Assembly: GCA_001643675.2 (NCBI GenBank)
Contig: LSRY02000009.1
Coordinates: 815,501-879,500, forward strand
Direction of reading: 5' to 3'
DNA length: 64,000 nucleotides
DNA from: Monocercomonoides exilis
Taxonomy: Eukaryota > Preaxostyla > Oxymonadida > Polymastigidae
Position numbers and translations under genes: made by a program. The number at the start of each line of letters is the position of its first letter. The first letter of the stretch is position 1. Below are positions 41,455 through 51,826 of the stretch, piece after piece. The notes beneath the pieces are model-generated. The model was given only the letters and a program-made list of their open reading frames with translations. It did no database searches and was not told the origin of the DNA.

Positions 41455-42780
41455 ATGTTTGAAGCGAATGGCTGTTCGGTTGAAGGTGGAGTTTTCATCT
41501 ATTTCAGCGGGGGGCATGATAGAGTTGCGGACGTGTGGCGCTCTGGCAGTGACAGTGGAGAATCTGGACAGCGAAGCGGAGAAGGCGTATCATGTGAAAT
41601 GATATCCTGTGATATTTGCAAATTATATCTGTATTCCAAGAAAGCCGAGGAAGCTGATGTTGGTAGTTGAGGAGTGCGTTATGAGGGGAGACAGAACAGA
41701 GAAAGAGCGAGCCGTGTGCGATCCGGTGCTGAGAGTGCGCGTGAAGGGGAAGAGTGCAGGGTGCAACAGGTGAGTCCTTTCTTCCGGAGCAGAGCTGTTT
41801 GATAGGTCAGTGGGGGGAAGATGCATCTATTGTTCGTGTGAAGGGAACTGTGCAGTGCTGTCTGCACTTCCTAATATCTTTGTATGAGGCCAATAGAGAA
41901 GAACGGATTATGACACACTGATTTGATAAAACAACGGAGATCACCGAGCGACTGGGGAATGGGAGGAACGGGAGTGAGGCGATTGAGAAGAACGTGGAAG
42001 AAGAGGATGTGGTGGAGCTTGCGGTGCATTTGAGAGAGGAGTTGGCTGTGGAGGAGCGGGGATGAGGAAAAGGTGAAGAAGGGATTACAGGGGAGATGGA
42101 AGAGGAAGGAGGAAAGTTTAACGTGACAGCAGCTGTTATGACGGAGGGGGGAAATGAAGGGGCAAGAAGTAACAGATCTGCTTGAGCTGTGTTGGTAGCC
42201 AATCATGCTGAATATTGGGGTGAGTGCAGTGGGTGTGATTGTGGTGGTGATGAATCCAGTGTGTGGTGTGCGGCTGCTGGAGTCTGGAGAAAACGTACTG
42301 TGGGTAAACAGAGAGAATTAGGATTCGGAGTCTTTGTGGATGCTGTGGTTCGGGGAAGAGGGAGCAGAGGGAGGGGTGCTGCTGAGTTCTCAGGTGTTGA
42401 ACAAGGAGGAAGCAGTGACAGAGCGGAAGATCAAAGCGGAGAGAGAATGTATTGAAGGCAGAGATGGAGAAGAAAGTGGTGAGGAAGCAAAGGAGATTCA
42501 AGATGACAAAGAAAGAAAAATGGAAGGAGAAAGAAAAGGTGATGAAATTAATTAAAGCACTGAGAAAGAAGGAAGAGTGGAGGATGAGAAGAGGGAGAGG
42601 ATAAAAAGTCAGAAGAGAGAGGAGAAAGAGACGGAAGGGGGAGGAAAGGAGAAGTTAAAAAAAAAGTGGATGATAAAGTTGGGGAAGCTGAAGTTGAAGT
42701 GGAAGATGAAGAGGAAGGAGAGGAAGAAGCAGAGTGAAAATAGTAAAGAAATCTGCTGTGTCTGTGATTTTTTAATTTTA
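41455..42780 (+). pseudogene. G-rich relic of an unidentified conserved gene
   Basis: This block is much richer in G than its surroundings. Coherent protein pieces appear on the + strand in different frames: R-L-K-V-E-F-S-S-I-S-A-G-G-M-I-E-L-R-T-C-G and A-V-T-V-E-N-L-D-S-E-A-E-K near the start, then I-P-R-K-P-R-K-L-M-L-V-V-E-E. Further on are V-I-V-V-V-M-N-P-V-C-G-V-R-L-L-E-S-G and a charged tail (A-E-R-E-C-I-E-G-R-D-G-E-E). Stops and frame shifts separate them. The alternating hydrophobic pattern of the first pieces suggests an immunoglobulin-like beta domain, but the family was not recognised. It is isolated in AT-rich transposon-derived DNA. Confidence 0.5.
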
Positions 42781-42949
42781 TATATTTAGAAAAAAACAGT
42801 TTTTATTCATTCTCATGGATAATAATTCTCTCGATTCTTTTGTTTTCATAACAAAATATTAAATTAACTTTCTTTAGTTAAATAATACAATTGTTTATAA
42901 AAAAGAACAAATATTGTTTTGTTTATATTATGAAAAAACATTATTGAAA

Positions 42950-43191
42950 TGGGTGATTCTTTCTGAAAAGTCACAAATGTTTGATTTTCTAATACTTCAA
43001 AAATTTCAGATCTTGCTCAAATTTCTGTTTCAGCTCACAAATCTCCTCAAGAATGTTTAAAATAACATTATCAAGTGATAGATTCCATTTAAGTGAAGTT
43101 TGATATTAGTTCACAAAATATTTAGCAAAATATGAAATTTTTGAAGTATTAGAAAATTACACATTTGTGACTTTTTTAAAAGAATCACCCA
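42950..43191. mobile_element. Hairpin MITE 1 (TGGGTGATT ends)
   Basis: About 242 bp with inverted ends TGGGTGATTC...GAATCACCCA. The arms continue inward for about 70 bp (shared 'gattttctaatacttc'-like core), so it would fold as a long hairpin. The flanks are A-rich on both sides (AAA before, AAT after) rather than a clean TA. It has the same terminal motif as the elements at 48473-48713, 50027-51826, 55395-55657 and 56212-57220. Confidence 0.8.
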
Positions 43192-43807
43192 AATCATGAA
43201 AATTGCATCAAATATAGAAGAGACTTGTTCACCATATAAAATCACGAAAACTTTTTGCTTTTTAAAATGAATTTTTGTTTCTATTTGAAACAGAAAATCA
43301 ATCTTCAAAAACGTTAACAAATAAATGGTTGAAACAAGTTGAATATTAGATGTGCATGATGTGAATTTTCTCAAATAGGAAAAATGAAATTGAAATGATT
43401 AAATATTTAAATAAGGTTTGCTGATGGTGATTGTTATTTTAAATTTATTTTGATATATTTTTAAATATGGATGAAAATTTTTGGAATCATAACTTTTTTC
43501 AGGGTATCGATTTACAAATGTTGTTTGCCGCAGTGAAGAGACTTTGTGTTTGAATTGAAAAATTATCACAACTTATATCAAAACAAATGCAAAAGCTGAA
43601 ATGAAGATGAAGATGCTTTCAAATTGATCTTTTCAATTTTCTCTCTACTTTTTTTGACGTTTAACAGAAATTTTCGGAACGATATTATTGAAAGAAGAAT
43701 TATGATATCAAAAATAATCACTCTAATTGAAAATCTTAGATTTGGAATGAATTATTATTTGAAAATACACCTCTGTGACCTGACAAATCACTTGAAGCCT
43801 CATCTGT
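43192..43807. other. AT-rich filler
   Basis: No gene or repeat family recognised. The only long frames are AT-driven. Confidence 0.4.
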
Positions 43808-43831
43808 CACACACACACACACACACACACG

Positions 43832-43917
<86 letters not shown>

Positions 43918-43922
43918 AGAGG
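43808..43922. repeat. Compound (CA)n - poly-A - (GA)n microsatellite
   Basis: About eleven CA units, then about 48 consecutive A residues, then (GA)n grading into AAAGAG. Confidence 0.95.
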
Positions 43923-44344
43923 GATTGTTAAAGAATAACTCAGAAATTATTGATCAATGAACTATGTGTGTATTTCATTTGAAGTCGCAAATTTCAAATA
44001 TGTTTTTGTTCACAATTCTGAGAGAAACGATAAAGAAGAAAAAGAGATAACGAACTGTCACAAAATGCTATTGATGTTGAATTGCTAAATGATTCATTCT
44101 CGTTATCCTCATCTCTCCGTGTTGTGAATCAAGTACAAAATGTTACAAAAAGTTGTGAAAGGCAAGTTCTTGACAAACATATTAATTCCGTTTCCGTTTT
44201 CAAACCTAATCAGCCAAATAAAGATAAAGAGGAAATTACATCAAAAGCCTCACCCAACTCGAAAAAACGAAAAACATGATTGAAATTGAAAGAACAATTA
44301 CCGATATGAATCGGAAAAAGCATTAACAAAAAATGAAAAACATA

Positions 44345-44613
44345 TGGGTCAAAATATTTGATTTCAGGGATTTTCATTGAAAAATTATGCACTTTTGACA
44401 ATCTTTTTGAGAACAAAAAATTTTTTTGAAATGGGTTCATTTTTTGACATTAATGGAACGTCATAAAACATTTCGTGAAAACATCTATGATGGCGATATG
44501 CAGATAAGAAAAACCAATTTATTTTGAAAACTGAGAAAGCGAAAAAAAGTTATGAGTGAAACAATTTTATTGTGTTTTGTGCATAAAAAGCTTAAAAGTC
44601 CATATTTTCCCCC
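44345..44613 (-). repeat. R-family repeat, left half of a head-to-head dimer
   Basis: Inverted copy of R: starts GGGTCAAAATATTTGATT and ends CCATATTTTCCCCC. It is separated by only seven bases (ATATAAT) from the direct copy that follows. Confidence 0.75.
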
Positions 44614-44620
44614 ATATAAT

Positions 44621-44888
44621 GGGGGAAAATTCGAACTTACAAGCTATTTTTGCTCAAGGATTTGAATAATTGCTTCACTCATAACTTTATTTAACTTTCT
44701 CAGATTTCAAAAAAATCTGATTTCCATGTCCGGAAACAGGCATTTTTGAAATCAAAACATAAAGATTCTTGACATTTCACGAATATTAAAAAATGGACAT
44801 ATTTCTATTGTGTTTTTTGATTAAAAAAAAATCAATGAAAAATTCATGATTTTTCAATGAAAATGCCTGAAGTGAACAATTTTTCCCC
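44621..44888 (+). repeat. R-family repeat, right half of a head-to-head dimer
   Basis: Direct copy of R: starts GGGGGAAAATTCGAACTT and ends with TGAAGTGAACAATTTTTCCCC. Together with 44345-44613 it forms an imperfect palindrome of about 545 bp. Confidence 0.75.
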
Positions 44889-45240
44889 GTATAGATATCG
44901 ATTCACTTGAGGAAAGAAGAAATAATGAAATTAAAAAAAAATACAATCAGTTGAAGTTGATATTAATGAATCAGAAGAAGAGGAATCATATGGATTCATA
45001 TTTGATTTCATGATAAAAAAACACAGAATGAATTCTTGCACCTAACAATAAACACGTTGATTCAACTTGGAAATCTTGTTCGCTCACGCATAGTTAAAAC
45101 ACTCGAAAGAGTTCCCAATAGAACATTAACACCACACTATCAGTTCATTGTTTTTTTTGAAATGGATATCAAACTCTGACATACTAATAAAGATTGCATC
45201 TTCTTTGAAAATAACAGAAATTATTTCTTGTCAAGCCATA
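44889..45240. other. AT-rich filler before a transposase relic
   Basis: No intact gene. It could hold the degraded N-terminal coding part of the following relic, but no motif was recognised. Confidence 0.35.
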
Positions 45241-45579
45241 ACAGAACAATGACCGATTCTTCTTGATGTGTTGGAAAGAAGATTTTCATCTCCTCCTCTT
45301 CCTCCTCTTCCAGCTCCTGGTCCTTTTTCATATGTAGTACTCCTTGTCGACGCTACAACAGTGAAGGTTGCAACTCCTGTTATTGATTACGAAGATAAGA
45401 AGAAGCTATTCGAAGGTCATCATTGTTCTTATTGAATGAAATTTGAAGTTACGGTCAGTTCATGGAATCCGCACAAAGCCTTGTTTGTGTCGGATGCCGT
45501 AGAAGGAGGAGTTCATGATATTGAGTTGTTTCAGAATGGTGTTGAAAGATACATGAATTATCTTAAAAAAAAACCTTAA
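45241..45579 (+). pseudogene. Harbinger/IS5-type (DDE_Tnp_4-like) transposase relic
   Basis: The + strand frame reads L-L-V-D-A-T-T-V-K-V-A-T-P, Y-E-D-K-K-K-L-F-E-G-H-H, an in-frame TGA, then M-K-F-E-V-T-V-S-S-W-N-P-H-K, G-G-V-H-D-I-E-L-F and Y-M-N-Y-L. The order V-D-A-T/G-x-V, a Lys-rich K-K-x-H-like step, and a later G-x-x-H-D is the pattern of DDE_Tnp_4/IS5-type transposases (Harbinger and related eukaryotic elements). The last acidic residue region is missing. Dead by stop and truncation. Confidence 0.6.
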
Positions 45580-46580
45580 AAACTTCTTCAATTCATCGAG
45601 AAAGTTGAAAAGTTAAGCAGTTTAATAATTGTAAATAATTGATATCATAATCTATTCTCTTATATCGATTTGTTAACACATGAAAAAAGAAGTAGAAGTT
45701 AAAGAAAAAAAATTTTTACAATATTTTTATATCTATAACTTTAAAAAAACATTTTCCATAATATACAGTTAAAAAAAGCATTTAATTGGATAAAGAAATT
45801 ATTCGAAAATATTAATTGAACGTCAAAAAATATTGACAACACATATCATTCATGTATTAATAACAAATGTTTTCTAAACTTAATAGACGAATATTTAAAC
45901 ATTCCTGAATCAACCGCACTGTACAAAACTAAAAAACACATTATTTTTTATACCTTTAATTGATAAATTGTAAAGTCTAGATATAATACAAATATTGCCT
46001 ATCAAAGTGTGTAATTTTTTTTAATTGAATAATATTTTATTAATTTTTGTTGTTTTGTTTGTTTGATAATTTTTGTGCAAAAGTTGTTGTAATTTTTGAA
46101 AATAAATTTTTCAAGAACATTTTTGATTGTTAAATATTTTTTTTTATTCCTTCTAAAAAAATGTTTTTGTTTAACTGTTATGAATGAAAAATATCTATTT
46201 TTAAAAAATATATCAAATTTTATTGAATAGATTTATCAATTTTTAACTTTTTGTTTGAAGATGAAATGAAATGGAAAATTTTTATAATTTTTTATATAAG
46301 TTATTGAAATGTTGAAAAAGGATTTATGTTATATTGTGTGAAAAATTTTATTTGATTTAACAGAAAAGTTAGAAATGTGATTGTGGTGAAAATAATTTTG
46401 TTGAAACTGAATTTTTTTTTAAGGCAATTTTTGCTTTTCCTTGCAATCAAAAATGCAAATATCTTCATCATTCATCAAGGTTGCAATGATATTATAAAAA
46501 TGTTCGAGTTGCTAATTTGATATTCTTTTGTGAAGAAGGAGATATTGAAATTCCATTATCTCCTTTTGGTGAAATGGATG

Positions 46581-46584
<4 letters not shown>
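45580..46584. other. AT-rich gene-free stretch
   Basis: About 1 kb, extremely AT-rich, with no reading frame or repeat family recognised. Confidence 0.45.
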
Positions 46585-46623
<39 letters not shown>

Positions 46624-46635
46624 TTTTTTTTTTTT
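46585..46635. repeat. Poly-T tract
   Basis: About 33 T, a short AC interruption, then about 15 more T. Confidence 0.95.
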
Positions 46636-46686
46636 CATTCGTGAAATGTTAGATATTTTTGTGTTTCAATTACAACGATGATTGTT

Positions 46687-46802
46687 TGTGGATAAGAAAA
46701 TCAAATTCATTTTGAAATCTGAGAAAGAGATATAAAGTTATGAGTGAAACAATTTTTTCATGCTTTGCACAGAAAAAGCTTGAAAGTCCATATTTTCCCC
46801 CA
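46687..46802 (-). repeat. R-family repeat, partial copy 3
   Basis: Inverted partial copy containing the end 'cttgaaagtccatatt' followed by TTCCCCCAC, and 'agttatgagtgaaacaat' shared with the other R copies. It adjoins and probably interrupts the transposase relic that begins at 46804. Confidence 0.7.
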
Positions 46803-46803
46803 C

Positions 46804-47369
46804 TTCGAAAATCCTTTGATATCAGTAAGTGATCGTTGTGGCTTGTAACTTACTCCTGATGACTGAATTTTGTTTTCTTTTCTTTCAAAAAATAAATAAT
46901 CTTTCATATGTCTGACACTTGAAGAAGTCCAAATATCTGTTTCTTTTGGCTTATATTCTGCAAAAAAATGATTCAGATTAATGAATTGTTTTCCTGTTTG
47001 TGAAGAAGTTGACGTGTTATTTGAATAAAAGAAGTTGTTGTTTTTTGAATAACAATTTTCAACATGTGAATCAGAGTCAAGTTGTTGGACAAAAAAGGTT
47101 ACAAATTGGTTAATTGAATCAATGCTTTAATCCTCCAAATTTTTATTTAACGTGTTAACAAACAAACCAAATTCAGAATCGAACGCATTCTTCCCATGGT
47201 GCTCTGCGAAATAGTTGATTTCAGTTGTTATTTTGCTGAATAGACGAGAATAAGGGGATGAAATGAAATGAAGAAGACACCTATTGGGGTTGTGAGGTCC
47301 TGTATCACAAAAGAACTTGAATGTTTTGCGTCTGTGAAAAGTTGACTTCTTTAAACGGATTGAAGACAA
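46804..47369 (-). pseudogene. Unclassified DDE-type transposase relic with E-x-HGK motif
   Basis: Minus-strand frame 47369-47127 reads F-C-D-T-G-P-H-N-P-N-R-C-L-L-H, F-S-K-I-T-T-E-I-N-Y-F-A-E-H-H-G-K and F-D-S-E-F-G-L-F. From about 47100 to 46804 a second open frame continues (F-F-V-Q-Q-L-D-S-D-S, N-H-F-F-A-E-Y-K-P-K-E-T, D-Y-L-F-F-E-R-K). The combination D-x-G-P-H, then N-F-F-x-E-x-H-G-K, then D-x-x-F-G recurs, from memory, in a family of eukaryotic transposases; I cannot name the superfamily safely. A stop separates the two frames, and an R repeat abuts the C-terminal end. Confidence 0.5.
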
Positions 47370-48472
47370 TCAATCACAAATCGAAAATCTTTTTCAAAAC
47401 AAGAAGAAAATAAGTTTATTGTTTTATTCTATGTTTTTCCGTTTTCGATTAGGAAGTTGATAAATGAAAGTTGAGATTGTTGCTGATTATCATAGAATAC
47501 ATGTTGAAGTTAATTGGAGCGAAGTGGAAGTTTCCATTTTTCCTTGAAATATAAAACACACACAACCTCATTTTTCTTGATATTATTTATCGAATCATTG
47601 AATTATTTCCTTTACCATTCAGCAATCACTTTGTGTTTGTGATGTTAATGCAGAGTTCAAATACTCTTGTTGAGAGGTCTTTGATTTTTGATTAGAAGAT
47701 TTCATTTTTTTTTTCCAGAACATCCAATTATGCACACAACCGACACATGCCTGTTCTTATTTCAGATCAGAAAAAATGAACAGTCAATCTATTAAAATAT
47801 AACAATGAAAAAGAAATGTTTATCTCATTTCTGAATCTTTCCACAGTTGCGTTCTGGGTTAAAATATCAGCCGTTTTTTATTCCCAAAAGAATATTTTGA
47901 AGTTTCTTTGATTTTTTCTTTAAAAAGAATAATCAGAGAATGAAGGCATTGATGAAGAGGAATGTTCTGTGTGAAATGTTATATTGTTGTTATTTTTCGA
48001 GTTTGAATACGAGTTGTTATTATTCTCTTCAAAAACAGTGATTATCTGAGATTGTTTTTTCTGATGTGAAAAAGAAGATTTATGGATGTGAAATGCTAAA
48101 AATGAAATGTTGAGAGAACAATTTGCTGCTGTTGAACTTAACGCCTTTTGCGATAAAAAGTGAAAGTCTTTGCTAAATGTTTTGGTGAACATTACAGAAG
48201 AATGATCATTTGAAATGTTTGATGAGAAAATGTTTGCAGTGCTATTTGTTTTCGAAGAGTTGTCAGAAATTGAATTGGTAAAATATTTGCTGTGATGAAC
48301 CCATTGTTATGACAATTGTTGAAGATTTCATAATATTTTATTGTGGATAAGGGAAAAAAAAATCCATTATCATTTATAGAGAATGTGCTTGTCTTGATAA
48401 TTGTTTCACTGTGAAGATGATTATTATGAAAACAATTTTGTTTTTCTTCACTCAAGAATTAATTTTGCATAT
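47370..48472. other. Gene-free stretch, possibly remains of the same element
   Basis: Minus-strand frames at 48455-48192 and 48192-47920 are open for about 88 codons each and are Ser/Asn/His/Phe-rich, without recognisable motifs. They may be upstream coding remains of the E-x-HGK element. Confidence 0.35.
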
Positions 48473-48713
48473 GGGTAATTATTTTTGAAATGTCGCAAAT
48501 GTTTAATTTTCAAATAAATCAAAAATTACATATCTTGATCATATTTCTGTTCCCGCTCATGCAACTTCACAGGAATGTGTAAAATAGCATTGTCAAATTA
48601 TATCCTCCGCTTTGGTGAAGTTGCATGAGCGGGAACAGAAATTTGATCAAGATATGAAATTTTTGATTTATTTGAAAATTAAACATTTGCGACTTTTCAA
48701 AAATAATTACCCA
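48473..48713. mobile_element. Hairpin MITE 2 (TGGGTAATT ends, TA target site)
   Basis: 241 bp, ends TGGGTAATTA...TAATTACCCA, flanked on both sides by TA (48471-48472 and 48714-48715). The two arms are inverted copies over about 100 bp with few mismatches, including 'gaaaagtcgcaaatgt'-type and 'cccgctcatgcaacttcac' blocks, around a loop of about 40 bp. No coding capacity. Confidence 0.88.
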
Positions 48714-50026
48714 TATGATGAAAATTGACGAGATTTCACTGTGAATCTGATTCATCAGTGAAATGATTAGATTTTTCTTTTGAATCATCTTCAGAAAAAA
48801 GACTTATTCCATCTGCAATTGTTGGTGATTATTAATCCAAAGTGGAATTCGGAGATGCGAGATGAAGTGGACAAGTTGAATTGACAGGAGAAAAGATGAA
48901 AGATGAAGCTGACATGAAAGATAAAGTGTCAAGAATGGATTCAGCCGTTGAATTCGGTTTATTTTGATAATCCAAACTGGATATTTTTTCATTATTATTT
49001 AGTGACAATCCGATATGACCATTTTTTCCTTTCTTATTTTTCTATATTGAATTGAGTGACGTTGTTTTTTCATGAAGAGAAAATGAAGAAAAAATAATTG
49101 ATGGATATGGGTTCGTTTCAGGAGAAGATGTGGAAATGACTTCAAGAAGCGATTACATCAATTATTCTCACAAATTGGAAACCAATGGATAAGACAAAAG
49201 AGAAGAATAAAAAAGAGTTTAAGTCACAGAGAAAAAACAATGTTGAATTAATTGAGTGTCAGACTTAAAGCAGCTTTGAAATTAAGCAGATCAACATTTT
49301 CAAGCAACTTTTGATTGCTCTTTGCAGTACTTATTCCTGTTCGAATCAGAAAAAGCTTGGGCAGAAAAGGCTATAAAGAGGGAATCAGATTCAATAATTT
49401 ATCAGAAGATGGGAGATATTAGTGATCAATGGAAAGAAAAAAAAAGCAGAGCTCCGGAAAAACTTCACGCACAAAAAGAGCGTCAGAGATAAGTGCTCTT
49501 TGAGTTGCAGATGATTAGTTGTTGGTTTTTTAAATTCAGGAATCATAAAAATAAAAAGTTTCACTTTTCCACAAAACTGCCTTTTCCGCTTCTTGCGAAG
49601 AATCGCATTTCAATCAGAACAATATACCCTCCTCCTCCCTTCTGTTTGATGAAAATGTCTGCTCGTTGCTGTAAATGAAGATCGTTTCTAAAGTTGATGA
49701 AACCACCAAATTCAAAATTGAGTTGAGTTTTTCGAGAGAGAGAAATATTCAGGAAAATATTGGTTGAAATATATTTTTTGCACTTTTTCTGTTTCCAGAT
49801 TGTGATACATAGGTTTGCTCCATTTGTTTAATGTTTGTCTCGAAAATTGAATCGAAAAAAAAGATGAACCGCATTCTTTAAGTTTGGATGAAAGTGCAAA
49901 GGCAGAAGAAGATGAAGAAAATGAAGTGAATATCTCTCCAAAATGGATACAAGGGAATATTTTAATTTTCTTGATAAGAAGTCCTGATATTGTGTTTGAA
50001 GTTGTTGGATCCGAAGAGAAGAATCT
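48714..50026. other. Gene-free stretch
   Basis: No supportable gene. Mixed AT-rich sequence with a few short frames and no recognised repeat. Confidence 0.4.
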
Positions 50027-51443
50027 GGATAATTCTTTTTGAAAAGTCGCAAATGTCTTATTTTCAAATAATGTTTAATCTTCATATTTTGCACAAATAT
50101 TTTTTCTTGTTCACGTTACTTCACTTGAATGAATGAAATATTATGACATCGTTTTATGTCCAACACATATTTTATGTATTCGTTAACCATTCAAAAAAAG
50201 CAGTCAACATTTCATTTTCTAATGATCATTTCATTAATTGTTCAATAAACAAAACAGTTATCAAACATTGAGAAAAATTCTATTTTTATCATCGAAAAAA
50301 TGACATTACAAAGATTATTGTGTAAATAAAGGTTCGCTAAGTTTCGTGACAAAAAATTAAAAATGAAAAATACGAAGATTAAAGGTTAGTAAATCCGTAT
50401 TATTTCACATTCATTGAATTCAGAATGCCAAGATTACTATCACTGAAAAAACAGCTGGAAATCAAAAGGCTTCATGCAAAAGGATTCTGTAGAAATTCTA
50501 TCGTGAGAATAACAAAAACATTGAGAGAATAAGTCTCAAAATACATTAACACAATAACACTTATCACACAAAGAATATTCAGGTGCAAACCTGGGCGTCC
50601 AACATTTCTTACAAGAAAAAACAGATACATTGCAAAGAAAGCACTGAAAGAAAAATTGATACACAGGGCAAGAGATATCCCAAAGGTGACAGGAATCTAT
50701 TGCGGTCTTTCCACAGCACGATTACTGTTGCACAATGTTCTGTCCAAATACACACTATGAAAAAAGAAACCATATGAATCGAATTTTTCGAAACAACAAA
50801 GAAAGGTCTTTGCAGAGTACCATTTGAGAGACGATGACAAATGGAATCATCCCTGTTTCGTGGATGAAAAAAAATTCAACCTTGATGGACAAGATAGAAG
50901 AAGGATGACATGGATTCCATTGAATGATCCTATTTCCTTCGATCATCAATGTCAGAAACCTCTAGAAAAACTTACGGGATGGTGTGCTGTTGGTTTGGAT
51001 TTCAAAAGTGATTTATTTATATTAGAAAATACGATCAATTCAATTGATAATGTTTTTGTTTTGAAGCACACTCTGAAACCGCAAGATGATACCTAGCGGT
51101 CATTTTTCTGGAGATTCGTTCATGATAATGCCTATATCCATAAATCAAAGCTCGTAAAAAAAACTGTGAAGACAATCGAATTCACACTGTTCCGTGGCTA
51201 CCATACTCTCCGGATCTTCATCCTACTGAAAATGTGTGGAAAATGCAAAGCGATAGATTTTATGAAGATGGAGCTCAAAAAACATCCCTAACAATTTTTA
51301 AAGAGAGTTTCACATCAGATTGGAAAAAATACCTCAATTCATAATTAATTACACAATTATGTCAATGAATGATAGATTGTCTGATGTCATTGAAGCTAAA
51401 GGAAGTTACACGAAGTGCGAAATTATTGTTCAAAGTTTTTGAT

Positions 51444-51477
<34 letters not shown>

Positions 51478-51826
51478 ATTATTTTTTCAGTCATGAACTT
51501 TTTGGAACATTTTTTTAACTATAAGGGTTCAAATTTTCATTTTTATTTATTCACTAAAGAAAAATGAGACAATTTTGAAAATGATGATGTTTATTTATTA
51601 TTAAATATCATTTGAACATAAAGAAAAAACACAACACACAACTATTTAAATCAAGAGAAATCAATTATGAAAAGGTTGGATTGTTTTCGTTGGCACTGAA
51701 GCATTATTTAGAAATAAATTCCATATTTGGAAAGTTTGGTGCATTTCAACAAAAATTTGAGCAAAATTTGAAATTATTGATTTTTAAGAAAGTTAAACAT
51801 TTGTGATTTTTTAAAAAGAATTACCC
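50027..51826 (+). mobile_element. Tc1/mariner element relic (about 1.8 kb) with MITE-like ends
   Basis: Left end GGATAATTCTTTTTGAAAAG continuing GTCGCAAATGT (50027-50056), right end ...ACATTTGTGATTTTTTAAAAAG then AATTACCC (to 51826): inverted copies of the same terminal sequence found on the hairpin MITEs. A TA follows the right end, while the left target site is mutated. The dead DD34E transposase at 50425-51344 lies between. A T-run interrupts the 3' part (about 51448-51475). The size and layout fit a full-length, decayed autonomous element. Confidence 0.75.
50425..51344 (+). pseudogene. Tc1/mariner (DD34E) transposase, inactivated
   Basis: From ATG 50425 the frame reads as a Tc1-type transposase. 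It has a helix-turn-helix (Q-L-E-I-K-R-L-H-A-K-G), then a C-K-P-G-R-P hook-like linker between two DNA-binding halves. The catalytic core follows with F-V-D-E-K-K-F-N (first Asp, codon at 50863) and F-V-H-D-N-A (second Asp, codon at 51124). After a one-base deletion comes P-Y-S-P-D-L-H-P-T-E-N-V-W (Glu, codon at 51228). Restoring one base puts 34 residues between the last two catalytic residues, hence DD34E. Inactivating lesions are an in-frame TAA (about 50530), TGA (about 50758), TAG (about 51094) and that frameshift. The C-terminal part is open to TAA 51344. Family identity is certain at superfamily level. Confidence 0.88.
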
